Assembly (NCBI GenBank): GCA_002363695.1
Contig: DEWO01000050.1
Span: 1 to 5,704 of the forward strand
DNA: 5,704 nt
Source of the DNA: Prevotella sp. UBA3208
GTDB taxonomy: Bacteria; Bacteroidota; Bacteroidia; Bacteroidales; Bacteroidaceae
Reading direction: 5' to 3'
In this document: piece by piece, positions 1-5,522 of the stretch
How positions within the stretch are numbered: the first letter of the stretch is position 1
Layout of the letters: every line of letters starts with the position of its first letter
Translations under genes and position numbers: made by a program
Notes under the pieces: generated by a model
Databases searched by the model: none
What the model saw: the letters and a program-made list of their open reading frames with translations, nothing else
Told to the model about the DNA's origin: nothing

Positions 1-2
1 CC

Positions 3-116
3 CGTCACATGTGGCTGATCACCACGACCGACAGCGAGGGCTTCCATCGCCAGCTGCCCATCAGCCACGACGACATGACCGACCTCATGCGGCAATGGAT
101 GGAGGCGACGATATGA
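3..116 (+). CDS. C-terminal end of an unrecognised phage protein (5' truncated)
   Basis: An open frame runs in from the window edge and ends at TGA 114-116, giving about 37 visible residues that start RHMWLITTTDSEG and end MRQWMEATI. The stop overlaps the ATG of the HNH gene in an ATGA arrangement (113-116), the typical translational coupling of phage operons, and this supports it as a real gene. An internal ATG at 9-11 is in frame, but the frame is open to the window edge, so the true start is probably outside. I do not recognise the family; the tail is polar and acidic with no catalytic motif. Its position just upstream of the packaging genes suggests another phage gene. The reading frame is fairly certain, the function unknown. 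Confidence 0.6.
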   Translation, partial: RHMWLITTTDSEGFHRQLPISHDDMTDLMRQWMEATI

Positions 117-820
117 ACAAGAAACGCAACTGGCGAGGCGTATCTGACAAGGTAGCCAAGGACAAGCAGGAGATATACAACAGCCGCGAGTGGAAGGAGT
201 TGCGCATCGCCAAACTCAGGAGCACCAACGGACTTTGCGAAGAGTGTATGAAGCAGGGCATCGTGACAAGTGCCAGATGTGTACATCATGTGGTGCCCAT
301 TGAGACAGCACGAACCAAAGACGAGATGCGGCGGCTGGCTATCGACTGCGGACTTCAAGGCTTGATGAGTCTGTGCTTCGCCTGTCATGCCCGCATCCAT
401 AAGGAGCTGGGCAGCAACACGGCGAAGATAGTCCGCCAGCGTGCCGAGGCAAGGCAAGACCGATGGAAGGACAACATTATGAGTAAATTCATAATCAATA
501 ATCAAGAAACTATGCAAGAGAACAAACGATTGGGTATCTTCGGCACCCTGAACTATGAGAAGCTGAAGGATATGACAATGGATGAGCGTAAGATCGCAGT
601 GACTAACCACGCAGAGGACGTGCTGAGCCGCAAGACAATGGACGGCAAAGGCCCACAGATACCAGACGATGACTACGACCCCTACGACGTGACGGCTGAG
701 TACACCATCATGGACTGCCACTACAATAAGCAAGGCAAGATACTAACCACCTTCAAAGTCCAGCGAACCGATGAAGGCTTGACCATCGAGCTGACATCGT
801 TCGAGTCCGTCACCTCATAA
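113..820 (+). CDS. HNH endonuclease, phage packaging-associated type, with C-terminal extension
   Basis: The 235-residue product has a clear HNH nuclease domain at about residues 20-100. A helix with SREWKELRIAKL is followed by zinc ligands C42-x2-C45, the catalytic-type pair H58-H59 in VHHVVPI, then C88-x2-C91 running into HARIH (H92, H96). This is the compact zinc-bound beta-beta-alpha metal nuclease seen next to terminase genes in many tailed phages, where it assists TerL in cutting DNA during packaging. I chose ATG 113 rather than the upstream GTG at 11 because it overlaps the preceding stop (ATGA), has GGAGG at 101-105, and yields a normal HNH N-terminus. Residues 123-235 are not part of the usual domain: they are acidic (DDDYDPYD near 185-192), resemble no family I know, and begin with a possible internal start at M123. 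The nuclease call is strong; a packaging role is inferred from context, and a free-standing homing-type HNH is the alternative. Confidence 0.88.
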   Translation: MNKKRNWRGVSDKVAKDKQEIYNSREWKELRIAKLRSTNGLCEECMKQGIVTSARCVHHVVPIETARTKDEMRRLAIDCGLQGLMSLCFACHARIHKELGSNTAKIVRQRAEARQDRWKDNIMSKFIINNQETMQENKRLGIFGTLNYEKLKDMTMDERKIAVTNHAEDVLSRKTMDGKGPQIPDDDYDPYDVTAEYTIMDCHYNKQGKILTTFKVQRTDEGLTIELTSFESVTS

Positions 821-1020
821 CCTCGGGCTATCCGTTTTCTTTACAAAGGCAAAATATTCTGAAATCACCTTGCCCTCCCTTTTATCTACACAGGACGTTC
901 CGAGGGGGTACTTTTTCCCACGCCTTAACATAACTTATCCCGATAAGGAAAGCGGGACATATATCCCACATCGGAATATATAAGCGAAACGCACGATAAT
1001 TAAAAAACAAATTCACCGAC
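821..1020. other. 200-bp non-coding gap between the HNH gene and the terminase cluster
   Basis: This is the only long gap in the window. It has no forward ATG before 1021, and its 3' half is AT-rich, ending in an A-rich leader (AATTAAAAAACAAATTC) just before the next start, as is common in Bacteroidota, where Shine-Dalgarno sites are often absent. No convincing Bacteroidota promoter pair (TTTG about 19 bp before TAnnTTTG) was found by eye. It carries the dyad and alternative hairpins listed separately at 934-967. A promoter or attenuator for the terminase genes, or a packaging recognition site near TerS, are reasonable but unproven readings. Confidence 0.6.
934..967 (+). promoter_or_regulatory. 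Perfect dyad CTTATC-CC-GATAAG with overlapping alternative hairpins
   Basis: CTTATC (934-939) and GATAAG (942-947) are exact inverted repeats separated by two bases, a size and spacing that suits a dimeric DNA-binding protein. The same stretch can form other small stems: TCCCG (938-942) with CGGGA (953-957), and GGGA (954-957) with TCCC (964-967). The second and third cannot form together, because they share 954-957. It lies about 75-90 bases before the 115-residue gene, in the only sizeable gap. A repressor operator, a transcript attenuator or a terminase-binding (pac/cos-like) site are possible. Each arm is short, so the structure could also be chance. Confidence 0.33.
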
Positions 1021-1368
1021 ATGCCAAGACAAGCCATCGTACCGATGAAACTGCCAGCCGAGCAGCCTGACTGTTGCGCGGCCTGCCCGCTGTGCGGACT
1101 GATACCCAAGGAACAACGCCAGGAGGGTGCCCGACAGAGTTACGTGTGTCTGGGTGTGCTCGGCGAGGCTCTCACATCGAAGGGCATACACTCCAGCGCG
1201 GCGGCATACAAGGCGAAGAACCGAAAACTACACCGACCCTGCGACACCCGATGGGACGCATGGATGACCCTGCCGGGCCGCGAGTTCGGCATATCGTATG
1301 CCAACTATCTACACTACCGGCTGCCCTTTGAGCAGCGCAACCAACTTGTAATTAAATTCAAGAAATAA
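1021..1368 (+). CDS. Cysteine-rich small phage protein of unknown function
   Basis: The 115-residue basic protein carries a tight cysteine cluster, C18-C19-x2-C22-x2-C25 (CCAACPLC), plus C43 and C74, suggesting a metal-binding knuckle. It ends with an aromatic segment, WDAWMTLPGREFG (79-91), then YANYLHYRLPFEQ. I recall similar hypothetical proteins next to terminase genes of Bacteroidota phages but know no assigned function. ATG 1021 is the first start after the non-coding gap and is preceded by an A-rich leader without a Shine-Dalgarno site. The stop TAA (1366-1368) shares one base with the ATG of the small terminase gene, so the two are probably translated together. DNA or RNA binding near the packaging machine is an inference from the cysteines, basic charge and position only. 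Confidence 0.75.
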   Translation: MPRQAIVPMKLPAEQPDCCAACPLCGLIPKEQRQEGARQSYVCLGVLGEALTSKGIHSSAAAYKAKNRKLHRPCDTRWDAWMTLPGREFGISYANYLHYRLPFEQRNQLVIKFKK

Positions 1369-1730
1369 TGGCAAAAGCAGCAACCTATCTAAAAGACATC
1401 CGCGCACAGGTGAAGCACTCGCACGGCGGCAAGGTGCCGGAGCACCTGAACCTCACCATCCGCAACTATGCCAGTGCGCTGGAGGTGCGCGACCAGTACC
1501 GCGACACCATCACCAAGGAGGGAGCCGTGGAGTGGGTGCCTGGCTCCAACGGTCAGCCCACCCACAAGCAGCACCCGCTTTGCAATCTGCTCTACCAGCA
1601 GGAGGCCATCTGCCAGAAGTACGCTCAGATGCTGGGCATGACGGCGGCAAAGGCAGCAGCCAAGCCCGAAGACCCTGCGGGCAACAACGCGACCGACAAA
1701 CTCAACGAATTTATTGACGGAATAGTATGA
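1368..1730 (+). CDS. terS: Phage terminase small subunit, probably P27-like
   Basis: The 120-residue protein sits directly before and overlaps the large terminase gene, with the size and helical make-up of P27-family small subunits. Residues 24-60 include a polar helix (LNLTIRNYASALEVRDQYRD) followed by a Gly/Pro turn. Residues 70-95 form a second helical segment (LCNLLYQQEAICQKYAQMLGMTAAKA), and the tail is disordered then helical (AAKPEDPAGNN, LNEFIDGIV). P27-like TerS proteins form rings that bind the packaging start site on phage DNA and stimulate TerL ATPase. No single signature residue proves the family, so the call rests on fold pattern, size and the ATGA overlap at 1727-1730. The start ATG 1368 overlaps the preceding stop by one base. 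Confidence 0.75.
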   Translation: MAKAATYLKDIRAQVKHSHGGKVPEHLNLTIRNYASALEVRDQYRDTITKEGAVEWVPGSNGQPTHKQHPLCNLLYQQEAICQKYAQMLGMTAAKAAAKPEDPAGNNATDKLNEFIDGIV

Positions 1731-3748
1731 CCAACGACTTTGAAGAACTGCGGCAAGCCAAGGCGCAATGTCTCGACGATCTGCGGACACATCTGCCAGA
1801 CTATGTGAACCGTCTGAACAGCTTCGACCAGCGACTGCTTATCTACATCGAGGACGCTATCAGCAACGACGGCAGTCATGCCAACCTCTACGAACTCTTA
1901 GGCATCCGCAAGGAGTTCCGACTGATGGACTCCTACGACCTCGACCCCGAGCGGGTGAAGCGGTCGCTGCGAGCCATCGAGGGACAGTGGAAGAACGGGC
2001 GACACGTGAAGGGCGGGCTGCGGTTCTCCACTCCGCGAGGCTCGCAACACGTCCGTCTGATGCCGTTTCAGGCGTGGCTCATCTTCGAGATTTACGCTTT
2101 CAAGGTGGACGTACCGATGGAGCGCACCTACTACGAGGGCGACATGCTGCTGCCCACGGAATGGGTGAAGGACGGCGAGGTGTGGGACACGCGACGGCTC
2201 ACACAGGAGGCGCACTGGTTCCTGACCCGTAAGAGCGGCAAGACGGAGCTGGGCGGCGCGGTGGACTTCACCGAGGTGGGATTCCTGGGCGACGTGAACG
2301 GGCAGGCTCTCATCTGCACCAACAGCAGCGAACAGAGCCAAATCGCCTACAAAGCCATCCGCGAGTTTGCCATGCAAGTGGACCCGACGTGCTCGAACCG
2401 CATGGGCGGCAAATACTTCCGTATGACCCGCAACGGACTGAACTGGCAACCGGGACACCCGATGAAGGGCGAAATCAAGTGCATGGCAGCTGGCAAGACC
2501 TCAAAGGATGGACTCTATGCCTCGGTGGTTCATGCCGACGAGCACGGACAGGCGAGTTACGTCAACGCCCACTCCGACATGCAAGCGGCAGTCGATACCT
2601 GCTGGGGTTCAACGGGTCCGCGACGTGAAAAGCTGTTGCTTCACACCACCACCGCCGGACGCATCAAGGAAGGCCCCTACAAGACGAAGATTGAGCAGGT
2701 GGAAGCATCGCTGTTGCAAGAGTTGGACTATCCCCTCGGACAGCCCTGCCGCACGGAAGAAGATAAATGGTGTGCCTTCCTGCTCCAACTCGACAAGTGG
2801 GAACTGACCGACGACCTGACGAAACTCGACGACCCCGAACTCTTCAAGAAGGTGAACCGCTCCATCGGCACCACCGTCCAGCCGACCTACTACCGCGAGC
2901 GACTCCACGAAGCCGCCACGGGAACGGAAGACACAAAGCAGGAGGTGCTGACGAAGGACTTCAATATGTGGCAGACCGGGCGCATTCAGAAATGGATCAC
3001 CGGCGACCGAATACGACCGCTACAGGTGCAGAAGCGCATCACCGACTGCCACTATCAGGACGGCTGGCGGGTGTTCGTGGGTTTGGATTTCAGTCTTGGC
3101 GACGACCTCTACGCGATGGTGACGCTGGGCGTGAACTACACTCCGAGCGACACGATGCGGGGACGTTTCTTTGCCGACGCGGTGGCGTGGGTGCTGGAGA
3201 AGACGATGAAGGAAAGCCCCAACCGTCCGCTCTACGAGGAGTGGGTGCGGCAGGGCTGGCTCTACGTCTGCCCCGGTGAGGTGTTCGACTCGATGCTGAG
3301 CATCAACCAACTGGCAGCCATCGACGACCGCCAGGACATCGACATCCGCTTCTTCGGCTACGACCCCGCCCAGAGCATTCAGCCCATTAACCAACTGAAG
3401 GCGTGGCTTCAGACCATCCTCCAGAAGAAGAACCAACAGGCAACGGCAGCGGACATCGCCAGCGTGATACAGCAGATGGTGGTACCAGTCAGTCAGACAG
3501 CCCTCACGCAGAACCCCCGCATCGCGGAACTGGAGAGCATGATACTCGACAAGGAGCCGTGGATAGAGTTCTCCATGTCGCCCCTGTGGCCCTGGTGCTT
3601 CGGGAATTGTGCCGCCGAGGTGAGCAGCAGCGACCTGCGCCGCATCGTGAAGGGAGGCCCCCAGCCTACGCACAAGATAGACCTCGTTCACGCCCTGCTC
3701 GACGCGCTCTACGGGTTTGACCTTGCGGAAGGCAGAGTGAGTGAATAA
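1727..3748 (+). CDS. terL: Phage terminase large subunit (Terminase_1-like packaging ATPase and nuclease)
   Basis: The 673-residue motor drives genome packaging at the procapsid portal and cuts the concatemer. The ATPase half shows an adenine-site-like LMPFQAWLIFEIY (111-123), a Walker A variant LTRKSGKTE (166-174, K172 T173), a Walker B ending in D271-E272 (SVVHADEHG), and a coupling motif LLLHTTTAG (303-311). The RNase H-like nuclease half has D454 in FVGLDFS, D546 in FFGYDPAQ and D652 in HKIDLVHALLDALY, the usual acidic triad. Both halves look intact. At 673 residues it is longer than the roughly 550-600 usual for this family. The extra length is an N-terminal helical stretch (about 1-100) and an insertion at about 128-160 before Walker A. 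ATG 1727 overlaps the TerS stop, which fixes the start. The gene is GC-rich with long shadow frames on both strands. Confidence 0.95.
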   Translation: MTNDFEELRQAKAQCLDDLRTHLPDYVNRLNSFDQRLLIYIEDAISNDGSHANLYELLGIRKEFRLMDSYDLDPERVKRSLRAIEGQWKNGRHVKGGLRFSTPRGSQHVRLMPFQAWLIFEIYAFKVDVPMERTYYEGDMLLPTEWVKDGEVWDTRRLTQEAHWFLTRKSGKTELGGAVDFTEVGFLGDVNGQALICTNSSEQSQIAYKAIREFAMQVDPTCSNRMGGKYFRMTRNGLNWQPGHPMKGEIKCMAAGKTSKDGLYASVVHADEHGQASYVNAHSDMQAAVDTCWGSTGPRREKLLLHTTTAGRIKEGPYKTKIEQVEASLLQELDYPLGQPCRTEEDKWCAFLLQLDKWELTDDLTKLDDPELFKKVNRSIGTTVQPTYYRERLHEAATGTEDTKQEVLTKDFNMWQTGRIQKWITGDRIRPLQVQKRITDCHYQDGWRVFVGLDFSLGDDLYAMVTLGVNYTPSDTMRGRFFADAVAWVLEKTMKESPNRPLYEEWVRQGWLYVCPGEVFDSMLSINQLAAIDDRQDIDIRFFGYDPAQSIQPINQLKAWLQTILQKKNQQATAADIASVIQQMVVPVSQTALTQNPRIAELESMILDKEPWIEFSMSPLWPWCFGNCAAEVSSSDLRRIVKGGPQPTHKIDLVHALLDALYGFDLAEGRVSE

Positions 3749-3752
3749 CGAC

Positions 3753-3779
3753 CACGAATTTCACGAATTAAACGAATTT
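3753..3779 (+). repeat. Three 9-bp tandem repeats of ACGAATT type
   Basis: Three consecutive 9-bp units follow the terL stop by four bases: CACGAATTT (3753-3761), CACGAATTA (3762-3770) and AACGAATTT (3771-3779), sharing the core ACGAATT. I associate tandem 9-bp units of this type with intergenic DNA of Bacteroidota, but could not search here. The repeats keep a reading frame (HEF HEL NEF). The third unit overlaps the start of the repeated leader that reappears at 4911. Confidence 0.85.
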
Positions 3780-3804
3780 ATCAAGGAACTATGAACGAAG
3801 AAGG
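3769..3804 (+). repeat. Repeated translation-start leader, copy 1
   Basis: This 36-bp stretch covers TAAACGAATTTATC, an AAGGAAC ribosome-binding-like site at 3783-3789, the ATG at 3791 and the first four codons plus two bases. Aligned with 4911-4945 it differs by one extra T (within the TTT run 3777-3779) and one substitution (C3796 against A4937). The match fades after the sixth codon, so two otherwise unlike genes share a leader and N-terminus (MNEEGI and MKEEGI). That is too long for chance and points to duplication or recombination of a start module. Confidence 0.9.
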
Positions 3805-4102
3805 TATCCAAGAGACTATGAGCATTGACAAATTGCTCGACATTTCTCAAAAAGTATTTGAATCGGTAGCACCTGTTATTGATGAAGAGATGAAACAAGG
3901 TGCCGGTATTGCTGAAATAACGCTCGGTATTGCCGACGGAATAAAGAAGCTGCTTTGCTCATACGCAGTGGCTCACGTTCCACAACTGAATGCAGACCCC
4001 GTTATCCAGATGGCAACCCTTTGGATGAAAAGCGACATCGAAAGCGAAAAAGATAACATCGAAAACGCTTTGAAGTCATTTCTTGAAAGAAAATCAAATT
4101 GA
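3791..4102 (+). CDS. Small acidic helical protein of unknown function
   Basis: The 103-residue protein is not recognised. Predicted content is mostly helix: SIDKLLDISQKVFESVAPVIDEEMK (11-35), a Gly/Ala-rich amphipathic stretch AGIAEITLGIADGIKKLL (38-55), and a charged C-terminal helix from SDIESEKDNIENALKSFLE (81-99). There is no signal peptide, membrane span or catalytic motif. ATG 3791 is supported by AAGGAAC at 3783-3789, within a leader repeated before the gene at 4932. Its DNA is visibly more AT-rich than terL, suggesting a separate origin. The position just after terL, where a portal gene would usually lie, makes it look like an accessory insert. Helical bundle and charge would fit a small regulator or inhibitor, but nothing here shows that. 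Confidence 0.75.
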   Translation: MNEEGIQETMSIDKLLDISQKVFESVAPVIDEEMKQGAGIAEITLGIADGIKKLLCSYAVAHVPQLNADPVIQMATLWMKSDIESEKDNIENALKSFLERKSN

Positions 4103-4110
4103 ACGAAATT

Positions 4111-4536
4111 ATGAAAAAGGCAAAAGACGCTATCAAGCGACAACTGAAAGAGCAATGGGAGCAGGCGTGTAACGGCTTCCTCGTGGAACTGCTGCGCATG
4201 TGGGAACTGGATGCTCACTACGGCTACTGGATAGGCGACGAGACGGGAAGCGTGTACGACTATGGCGACGGGATGTTCACCATCAACATGGACGACATCA
4301 TCTACTGCGTGTTGGCCGACGTGACCCGTGAGCAGTACATGGAGTGGCAGGAGTACATCTGCGACGCCTCGGAGTTTGGCTTTGACACTCCGAACTTGCG
4401 GTCATTCGTCCGGGGATGTCCGCGAACACCTGCCGAGACCTTTAAGCATCTGCGTGAGCTGAAGGCAACACTGAACGACGCTATCCGGGATGAAAAGGAG
4501 CGCATGAAGAAGGGCAAACAAAATAATCCGTATTGA
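4111..4536 (+). CDS. Conserved-looking phage hypothetical protein
   Basis: The 141-residue protein begins with a basic helix (KKAKDAIKRQLKEQWEQA), then a hydrophobic helix (FLVELLRMWEL). An aromatic, acidic core follows, with HYGYWIGDETGSVYDYGDG (36-54) and MDDIIYCVLADVTREQY (60-76), then ASEFGFDTPNLRSFVRGCPRTP (86-107) and a charged helical tail. I recall similar hypotheticals in Bacteroidota phages and plasmids, without an assigned function. ATG 4111 is preferred over the in-frame TTG at 4099, which overlaps the previous gene's stop, because ATG lies eight bases after that stop and gives a plausible basic N-terminus. The next gene starts three bases after its stop, so it is probably in one transcript with its neighbours. 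C20, C66, C84 and C103 are dispersed and do not form an obvious metal site. Confidence 0.8.
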   Translation: MKKAKDAIKRQLKEQWEQACNGFLVELLRMWELDAHYGYWIGDETGSVYDYGDGMFTINMDDIIYCVLADVTREQYMEWQEYICDASEFGFDTPNLRSFVRGCPRTPAETFKHLRELKATLNDAIRDEKERMKKGKQNNPY

Positions 4537-4539
4537 CGT

Positions 4540-4908
4540 ATGAAAAGGCGAATCTATTTGTCGGGCGGAATGTCCGGGGTGGAGCGGGCTGACTATGTGC
4601 GGCGGTTCCGTGAGGCGGAGAGGATTTTGCGGCGGCACGGGTACGGATGTATCAACCCGTGTAGGGTATGGGCCTGTCGCTGGCCGTGGATATACAGGGC
4701 GATGGAGTGGGTGCTGGGCAAGCGGCTGGCGTATGCCGTGGTGCTGTGCTACGACCTTCTGTTGCTGATGACCCGTGCGGACGGCATCGCGATGCTGCCG
4801 GGCTGGCAAGCGTCACGCGGCGCACAGATTGAGAACTACGTCGCCTTCCACTTTCCCATGATGGGTATCTCCAAGGCGGCGAGAGAGGAAATAGAGAGAA
4901 TCAAGTAA
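4540..4908 (+). CDS. DUF4406 protein, nucleoside 2-deoxyribosyltransferase-like fold
   Basis: The 122-residue protein opens with IYLSGGMSG (5-13), the glycine-rich first strand and loop of the DUF4406 / nucleoside 2-deoxyribosyltransferase-like fold. It ends with ADGIAMLPGWQASRGAQIE (80-98), the most diagnostic stretch, in which E98 occupies the place of the nucleophilic glutamate of true deoxyribosyltransferases. Those enzymes swap bases on deoxynucleosides; the substrate of DUF4406 proteins is unknown, and they are common in phages and plasmids. Residues 49-78 are unusually hydrophobic and Trp-rich (WPWIYRAMEW, then AYAVVLCYDLLLLM), probably a helix and the core strand rather than a membrane span. 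The gene starts three bases after the previous stop without a Shine-Dalgarno site. A role in nucleotide-pool or base modification is inference; the fold is fairly sure. Confidence 0.85.
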   Translation: MKRRIYLSGGMSGVERADYVRRFREAERILRRHGYGCINPCRVWACRWPWIYRAMEWVLGKRLAYAVVLCYDLLLLMTRADGIAMLPGWQASRGAQIENYVAFHFPMMGISKAAREEIERIK

Positions 4909-4910
4909 AA

Positions 4911-4945
4911 TAAACGAATTATCAAGGAACTATGAAAGAAGAAGG
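4911..4945 (+). repeat. Repeated translation-start leader, copy 2
   Basis: This 35-bp copy begins two bases after the DUF4406 stop: TAAACGAATTATC, AAGGAAC at 4924-4930, ATG at 4932 and the first codons. It lacks one T and carries A4937 where copy 1 (3769-3804) has C. The upstream 9-bp tandem units of copy 1 are not repeated here; only the last unit (AACGAATT) remains. The two copies are direct repeats bounding about 1.1 kb that holds three genes, an arrangement that could support deletion or duplication by homologous recombination. Confidence 0.9.
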
Positions 4946-5522
4946 AATTTACCAGAGAGCGTTGGCGACTGCCATAGAGCAAGCAGCCAACAGTCAGTTA
5001 GCCGTGAAGGAACATCTGAGACGGCTGGCATTCATGAAGGCCGAGAGAGCATGGAAAGAGTGCATCGGCAACGAGTACGAGAGTGAGGAACTGGGCACGG
5101 TCAAGGCCGTCGCTGTCGGTTTCAGAACCAAGGACGACATCTTCAAACTTGAACGCTACAACAACACGGAGAATGCCATTAGTGTTTTCGTCGTGTTTGC
5201 CGTTGACGTTCAATCTCTCATCGACAACAAGCGCAAGCAGCTGACCGATGCAGAGCGAAAGTCCTTAAAGGAAATCAAGAGCATTCGCAAGGATGCCGAC
5301 TATTGCAAGAAGAATCCGTGGTACTCACAATATAGCGAGAACAGAAGTTGTAAGATCGACACGTTCCAACGCATCAACGAAGACTTCCGCAATCGCAAGA
5401 ACGCGCTGAAGGTGCTCGACATCGCTAAATGGACTTGGAGTCTGTCAGACGTACTCGAAGACAGTTTCATCGAAAAAGGTATGGACTACGACCACCAAAC
5501 GATTTGTAAGTCATGTATGTAA
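4932..5522 (+). CDS. Charged 196-residue protein of unknown function
   Basis: I do not recognise this protein. An N-terminal helical part (EEGIYQRALATAIEQAANSQLAVKEHLRRLAFMKAERAWKE, about 3-43) leads to a possible beta section: ELGTVKAVAVGF (53-64) and NAISVFVVFAVDV (81-93). A lysine-rich, probably coiled segment follows (DAERKSLKEIKSIRKDADYCKK, 106-127), and then a Trp-containing C-terminus ending CKSCM. Cysteines at 125, 140, 192 and 195 could bind metal, with C192-x2-C195 the only close pair. ATG 4932 is fixed by AAGGAAC at 4924-4930 within the repeated leader. Its first six residues match the product at 3791 (MNEEGI against MKEEGI), but the rest does not align by eye. Composition is more AT-rich than terL, consistent with an accessory gene. 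Confidence 0.75.
   Translation: MKEEGIYQRALATAIEQAANSQLAVKEHLRRLAFMKAERAWKECIGNEYESEELGTVKAVAVGFRTKDDIFKLERYNNTENAISVFVVFAVDVQSLIDNKRKQLTDAERKSLKEIKSIRKDADYCKKNPWYSQYSENRSCKIDTFQRINEDFRNRKNALKVLDIAKWTWSLSDVLEDSFIEKGMDYDHQTICKSCM

Noticed and set aside
11..112. GTG at 11 as the start of the HNH gene
   Set aside because: It would overlap the upstream gene by about 100 bases and add an Arg/His-rich stretch. ATG 113 has a GGAGG site and the ATGA overlap.
5..733. Long - strand open frame opposite the HNH gene
   Set aside because: It is antisense to an HNH domain with all zinc ligands. The translation is rich in Val, Leu and His, as expected for reverse complement of real codons.
840..862. Possible Bacteroidota promoter around TTTAC and TATTCTG
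   Set aside because: Neither element matches the TTTG / TAnnTTTG consensus well, and the spacing is wrong.
848..880. Possible terminator after the HNH gene (GGCAA 848-852 with TTGCC 870-874)
   Set aside because: The stem is only 5 bp with a 17-base loop, and the following T tract is short and interrupted.
1898..2458. Long - strand open frame opposite the terL ATPase region
   Set aside because: Same shadow effect. It is antisense to Walker A, has a low-complexity His/Leu/Val-rich product, and has no neighbours on that strand.
3020..3691. Long - strand open frame opposite terL (223 codons)
   Set aside because: It lies wholly antisense to the nuclease half of an intact TerL with clear motifs. 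GC-rich codons in terL suppress stops on the other strand, and the product shows no recognisable domain.
4099..4110. TTG at 4099 as the start of the 141-residue protein
   Set aside because: An ATG four codons later lies just past the previous stop and is the more common start codon; the extra residues add nothing recognisable.
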